A DNA stretch of 9,540 nt from Akkermansiaceae bacterium UBA6138 (GTDB lineage: Bacteria; Verrucomicrobiota; Verrucomicrobiia; Verrucomicrobiales; DEV007). This document shows, in pieces, positions 6,862 through 9,540 of the stretch (positions are counted from its first letter, which is position 1; every line of letters begins with the position of its first letter). Location of the stretch: assembly GCA_002422425.1 (NCBI GenBank), contig DIVG01000052.1:1-9540 (forward strand), in the 5' to 3' direction. The notes beneath the pieces are model-generated. The model was not told the DNA's origin. It saw only the letters and a program-made list of their open reading frames with translations, and did not search any database. The translations under genes were made by a program, and so were the position numbers.

Positions 6862-8702
6862 CGTCCCGTGAGATGCTTCAACAAGCTGCCCGCATATCCA
6901 TCAACCCGCGGAGCCGGTTTCCCGGGCTCGCGCGGCAATCGACGGATCGCCTCCATTCGCGGAGCCGCCGCCTCGTCGAGGTAATCGAGCGCGTTCAAGG
7001 CGAGGATCGCCTCGAAGACATTCCCCTTCTCCTGGTCCGACCTGGCGAGCAGCAGATCGAGCGCCCTTTCCCGATCCGCTTCCGTGCCAAAACGCCCTAA
7101 CAATTCCGCCGCGATGATCGCCACGCTGCCGCAGTCATCCCCGAGCGCTTTGCGCAGCGCCGCCGCGCCCCCCTCAAAGCCCGCCTTGCCGCGGATCAAC
7201 AGTCCCGTCGCGCCCCAGTAGCGCACACCGGAATCCGGATACCCTAACAAGTCAACTAATGCAGGGACATCTTCGAGCTTTCGCGAACTCGCGAGCCTCG
7301 CGGCGGAGAAGACCTCTGCGAAGTCGTACTTCGCCTGATCGCGGGCCACCTCATAAGGCGTCGATCCTTCAGATCGTGCATGGATCTCCGCCTCGGGGAG
7401 GAAGCCGATGTCGCGAATTTCCCGCTCCCACGATTCGTGCGCCCCGCGCAATTTCGCCAGTACTTCCGCATGCCCAGGCGCATCGACGAGATTCACCACC
7501 TCGTCTCGGTCGCTGTGCAGGTCGTAGAGCTCCTCCGCCGGCTTCTCCCGCCAAAAATGGGATTGGGCCTCGTCCAGCCTGCCGTCATCGAAGAAACCCC
7601 GCCACACCCGCGTTGTCGGGGTCTGGAACATGTAATCGATGTGTTGCCCGTAGATCCGGTGGGGCAGGTATTGTCGCAGGTAGACATAACGACCGTCCGT
7701 GACCGAGCGCACGAGATCGATGCGCTCGTCCATGCGCCCGCGAAAACCATAGTTAAACTCCCGGCCAGGCTTCTTGAACTCTCCGGCAAAGGCACTCCCC
7801 TGCATCCACTCTTTCGGCTCGATCCCGGCGAGACTTAGCATCGTGGGGGCAAAATCGACAAAGCTGACAAGCCGGTCACTCGTGCCGCCGGCGGCATAGT
7901 TATCGGGCGCGAGGTGTTTCCATTTCTCCGGCACCTGCACGATCAGCGGCACGTGCAGGCCCGAGTGATAGGGCCAGCGTTTGTTGCGCGGCATGCCCGA
8001 TCCGTGATCGCCCCAGTAGAAAATAATCGTGTCGTCCGCCAGTCCCGCCTCTTCGATCTCGCGCAGCCTGCCGCCGAGTTCGGCGTCCATCATCGTGAGT
8101 CGGTCATAATACTGCGCCCAATCCCGGCGCACCTCGGGCGTGTCGGGATGATAGGCTGGCACCCGCATTTTTGCAGGGTCATGGATTCGATCGGCGTCGT
8201 CGATCTGATTCCGGATCTGCGATTCGTGGGAGATCGTGGAATTAAACACCGCAAAAAACGGCTGCCCCGCAGCCCGGTTTCTCCAATGCCCCTTCTTGCT
8301 GCTCTCGTCCCAGACCTGACCGGTCTTCACGAGGTTGTAATCCTCCTTCGACGCGTTCGTGCAGTAGTAGCCGACCTCGCGAAGGTAGACCGGAAACATC
8401 TTCATCGACTCGGGCAGTGAGGTTTCGGACCGCATGTGCTCGGATCCGGTTGAGGGCGGGTAAAGGCCCGAAATCACCGTCGTCCGTGCCGGAGCGCAGA
8501 CCGGAGCATTTGACCAGGCGCGGGTGTAGCGGAGCCCGCGTGCGGCGAGGGCATCGAGATTCGGTGTCACCGCATTCGGGTCATCGTAGCATCCGAGATG
8601 GGGACCATTGTCCTCGGAGCTGATCCAGAGGAAATTCGGCCGGTCGGCCGCTGACAGGGAAAGAGCCAGCGAGGAAAAGATACCGGGCAAAAGGAATTTC
8701 AT
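6849..8702 (-). CDS. Secreted formylglycine-type sulfatase with C-terminal HEAT-like repeats
   Basis: With the start at 8702 this is a 617-residue exported arylsulfatase-family enzyme that removes sulfate esters, in this lineage usually from sulfated polysaccharides or glycosaminoglycans. Residues 1-19 are a signal peptide (MKFLLPGIFSSLALSLSAA). Metal ligands include Glu30-Asp31 in ISSEDNG and Asp232-His233 in WGDHGSG. CAPAR (69-73) is the CxPxR site where Cys69 is converted to formylglycine by an activating enzyme not encoded here. The catalytic domain ends near 440; 474-590 are paired helices of HEAT-repeat type. The frame is open up to an ATG at 8748-8750, and an ATG at 8709-8711 is an alternative start three codons upstream; neither has a good Shine-Dalgarno, and 8702 gives the cleanest signal peptide. 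The last few residues (RWRK) are encoded by bases that also form, out of frame, oxidoreductase coding sequence, so the native C-terminus may have been altered. Substrate is unknown. Confidence 0.93.
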   Translation of the reverse strand: MKFLLPGIFSSLALSLSAADRPNFLWISSEDNGPHLGCYDDPNAVTPNLDALAARGLRYTRAWSNAPVCAPARTTVISGLYPPSTGSEHMRSETSLPESMKMFPVYLREVGYYCTNASKEDYNLVKTGQVWDESSKKGHWRNRAAGQPFFAVFNSTISHESQIRNQIDDADRIHDPAKMRVPAYHPDTPEVRRDWAQYYDRLTMMDAELGGRLREIEEAGLADDTIIFYWGDHGSGMPRNKRWPYHSGLHVPLIVQVPEKWKHLAPDNYAAGGTSDRLVSFVDFAPTMLSLAGIEPKEWMQGSAFAGEFKKPGREFNYGFRGRMDERIDLVRSVTDGRYVYLRQYLPHRIYGQHIDYMFQTPTTRVWRGFFDDGRLDEAQSHFWREKPAEELYDLHSDRDEVVNLVDAPGHAEVLAKLRGAHESWEREIRDIGFLPEAEIHARSEGSTPYEVARDQAKYDFAEVFSAARLASSRKLEDVPALVDLLGYPDSGVRYWGATGLLIRGKAGFEGGAAALRKALGDDCGSVAIIAAELLGRFGTEADRERALDLLLARSDQEKGNVFEAILALNALDYLDEAAAPRMEAIRRLPREPGKPAPRVDGYAGSLLKHLTGRWRK

Positions 8703-8839
8703 AAGGTGCATCGTGAGGCATGAAGTAACAAAGTATGACGGTCCATCCAACCCTGTCCAGTCCCGAAGCTTGCAAAGCGCAGCGACGCCGCCAAGTCAGC
8801 GGTTGCCCGACTCGCCTCTCCAACGTAACTTCCCCGCTC
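8703..8839. promoter_or_regulatory. Divergent promoter region between sulfatase and PVC-type propeller gene
   Basis: This 137-bp gap lies between two divergent start codons and must hold promoters for both. For the sulfatase (minus strand) a weak sigma70-like pair is visible: TGGACA at 8759-8754 and TACTTT at 8735-8730, 18 bp apart, which would start transcription about 20 bases before the ATG at 8702. For the plus-strand gene TTGCCC (8803-8808) and TAACTT (8826-8831), 17 bp apart, is possible but would leave almost no leader. Neither gene has a recognisable Shine-Dalgarno. No strong palindrome was found. Both promoter calls are tentative. Confidence 0.3.
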
Positions 8840-9540
8840 ATGATCAAACTCCCGATCTCCCTGCTTTGTCTCGTCTTCACTCTTGCTCCGCTACTGACGC
8901 AGGCCATTACTCCGGCCGAACTGGAGGCGCGCTTCAAGCCGCTCCCGACGGTGTCCGAGGACAAAATGCCGCCCCTCAGCAATGAGCCCACCGCCTTCCG
9001 CGGACTCATCCAGCACGACGGGCTTGAGGGGCACACCTGGGTCGCCTTTCCCTTCGTTGAAAATCCCGGCAGCTTCGGGTTCGATCCTCAGGGCCGTCTC
9101 TATGTGGCCGAGGCGAACCGTTTCTGGCTCGGCGTGCCCGACCTGCGCGGGGCCAACGAACTGATCCGCGACGACTTCAAGGCCGTTACCGTGGCGGATC
9201 GTCTCGTGATGTATGAGAAATACGCGGCAAGCTTTCCCGAGGGCTGGTTCAGCCGCGTCGCCGATCGACTCATCCTTCTCGAAGACCGTGATGGCAACGG
9301 AGCGGCCGATCACCGCAGCGTTTTTTCAGACCGGTTCAACCGCCCCGAAGACGGCATCGGATTCTCCGTCCTCGCGGATGACGGCTCCGTTTACTTCACC
9401 TGCATTCCCAGCGTCTGGAAGCTGCGCGACACCAACGGCGACGGCGTTGCGGACGAGGAGAAAGAAATCTCGACCGGCTACGGCGTGCGGGTCTCCTTTA
9501 TCGGACACGACCTCCACGGAATCGTGCGCGGACCCGACGG
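8840..9540 (+). CDS. PVC-type membrane-bound dehydrogenase / haem-binding protein, N-terminal part (runs off right edge)
   Basis: The frame opens with an ATG at 8840 and stays open for 233 codons to the window end, so the gene is incomplete. Residues 1-22 form a signal peptide (ending LLTQA). The rest begins a beta-propeller like the glucose/sorbosone dehydrogenase-type domain of the large PVC 'membrane-bound dehydrogenase' proteins, which usually continue into HEAT repeats and a C-terminal CxxCH cytochrome c domain. Supporting blocks are GSFGFDPQGRLYVAEANRFW (77-96), FPEGWFSR (132-139), FNRPEDGIGFSVL (166-178), YFTCIPSVWKLRD (185-197) and VRVSFIGHDLHGIVRGPDG (217 to the end). Two DxDxNGxxD-like loops, at 149-157 and 197-205, look like calcium sites in the blades. 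No haem motif lies in the visible part. It is divergent from the sulfatase, which fits a shared role in periplasmic breakdown of sulfated carbohydrate, though this is inference. There is no clear Shine-Dalgarno before the ATG. Confidence 0.9.
   Translation, partial: MIKLPISLLCLVFTLAPLLTQAITPAELEARFKPLPTVSEDKMPPLSNEPTAFRGLIQHDGLEGHTWVAFPFVENPGSFGFDPQGRLYVAEANRFWLGVPDLRGANELIRDDFKAVTVADRLVMYEKYAASFPEGWFSRVADRLILLEDRDGNGAADHRSVFSDRFNRPEDGIGFSVLADDGSVYFTCIPSVWKLRDTNGDGVADEEKEISTGYGVRVSFIGHDLHGIVRGPD

Noticed and set aside
5941..6984. 347-codon plus-strand open frame opposite the oxidoreductase gene
   Set aside because: It is antisense to a clear family member, spans into the sulfatase gene, and its product is Arg/Pro/His-rich without any motif; it reflects the GC-rich codon pattern of the real genes.
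7090..7255. Repeated CCCTAACAA at two places in the sulfatase gene
   Set aside because: Both copies encode Leu-Leu-Gly at the same position of two HEAT-like repeats; a 9-10 bp repeat is also expected by chance in a window this long.

Overview
The window looks like a chromosomal segment from a Gram-negative bacterium of the PVC superphylum, most likely a verrucomicrobial relative. The evidence is a formylglycine-type sulfatase with a HEAT-repeat tail, a DHWHAP/YVEKP-type Gfo/Idh/MocA oxidoreductase, and the start of a PVC-type 'membrane-bound dehydrogenase / haem-binding' secreted protein. An LPS-type family 9 glycosyltransferase indicates an outer membrane. The DNA is fairly GC-rich, so long open frames antisense to real genes are common; they are not annotated. 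Taxonomy is inferred from gene families only.

Layout. Positions 1-323 (+) hold the 3' end of an unrecognised gene that enters from the left. From 355 to 8702 every gene is on the minus strand, so transcription runs right to left. In transcription order these are: sulfatase (8702-6849), an N-terminally truncated Gfo/Idh/MocA oxidoreductase (6861-5782), acylphosphatase (5671-5399), ABC ATPase (5397-4534), ABC-2 permease (4537-3587), a membrane-anchored helical-repeat protein (3580-2741), a metallophosphoesterase (2594-1872), an LPS-heptosyltransferase-like GT9 enzyme (1862-822) and ribonuclease HI (825-355). On the right, divergent from the sulfatase, a secreted PVC-type beta-propeller protein starts at 8840 (+) and runs off the window.

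How the genes group. Acylphosphatase, ATPase, permease and repeat protein are packed with gaps of 1 bp, a 4-bp overlap and 6 bp, which fits one operon built around a two-gene ABC-2 transporter. Metallophosphoesterase, GT9 enzyme and RNase HI (9-bp gap, then a 4-bp ATGA overlap) look like a second unit, separated from the first by 146 bp containing a small hairpin. The sulfatase, oxidoreductase and propeller protein resemble the secreted polysaccharide-catabolism genes common in PVC bacteria.

The most notable point is the sulfatase/oxidoreductase junction near 6850-6870. The oxidoreductase has lost the N-terminal part that normally carries the signal peptide and the glycine-rich NAD(P)-binding loop, and the sulfatase now reads into its coding sequence out of frame before stopping. 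This looks like a deletion fusion or an assembly join. No CRISPR array, RNA gene, insertion sequence or convincingly new system was seen. No gene-free stretch exceeds about 150 bp.
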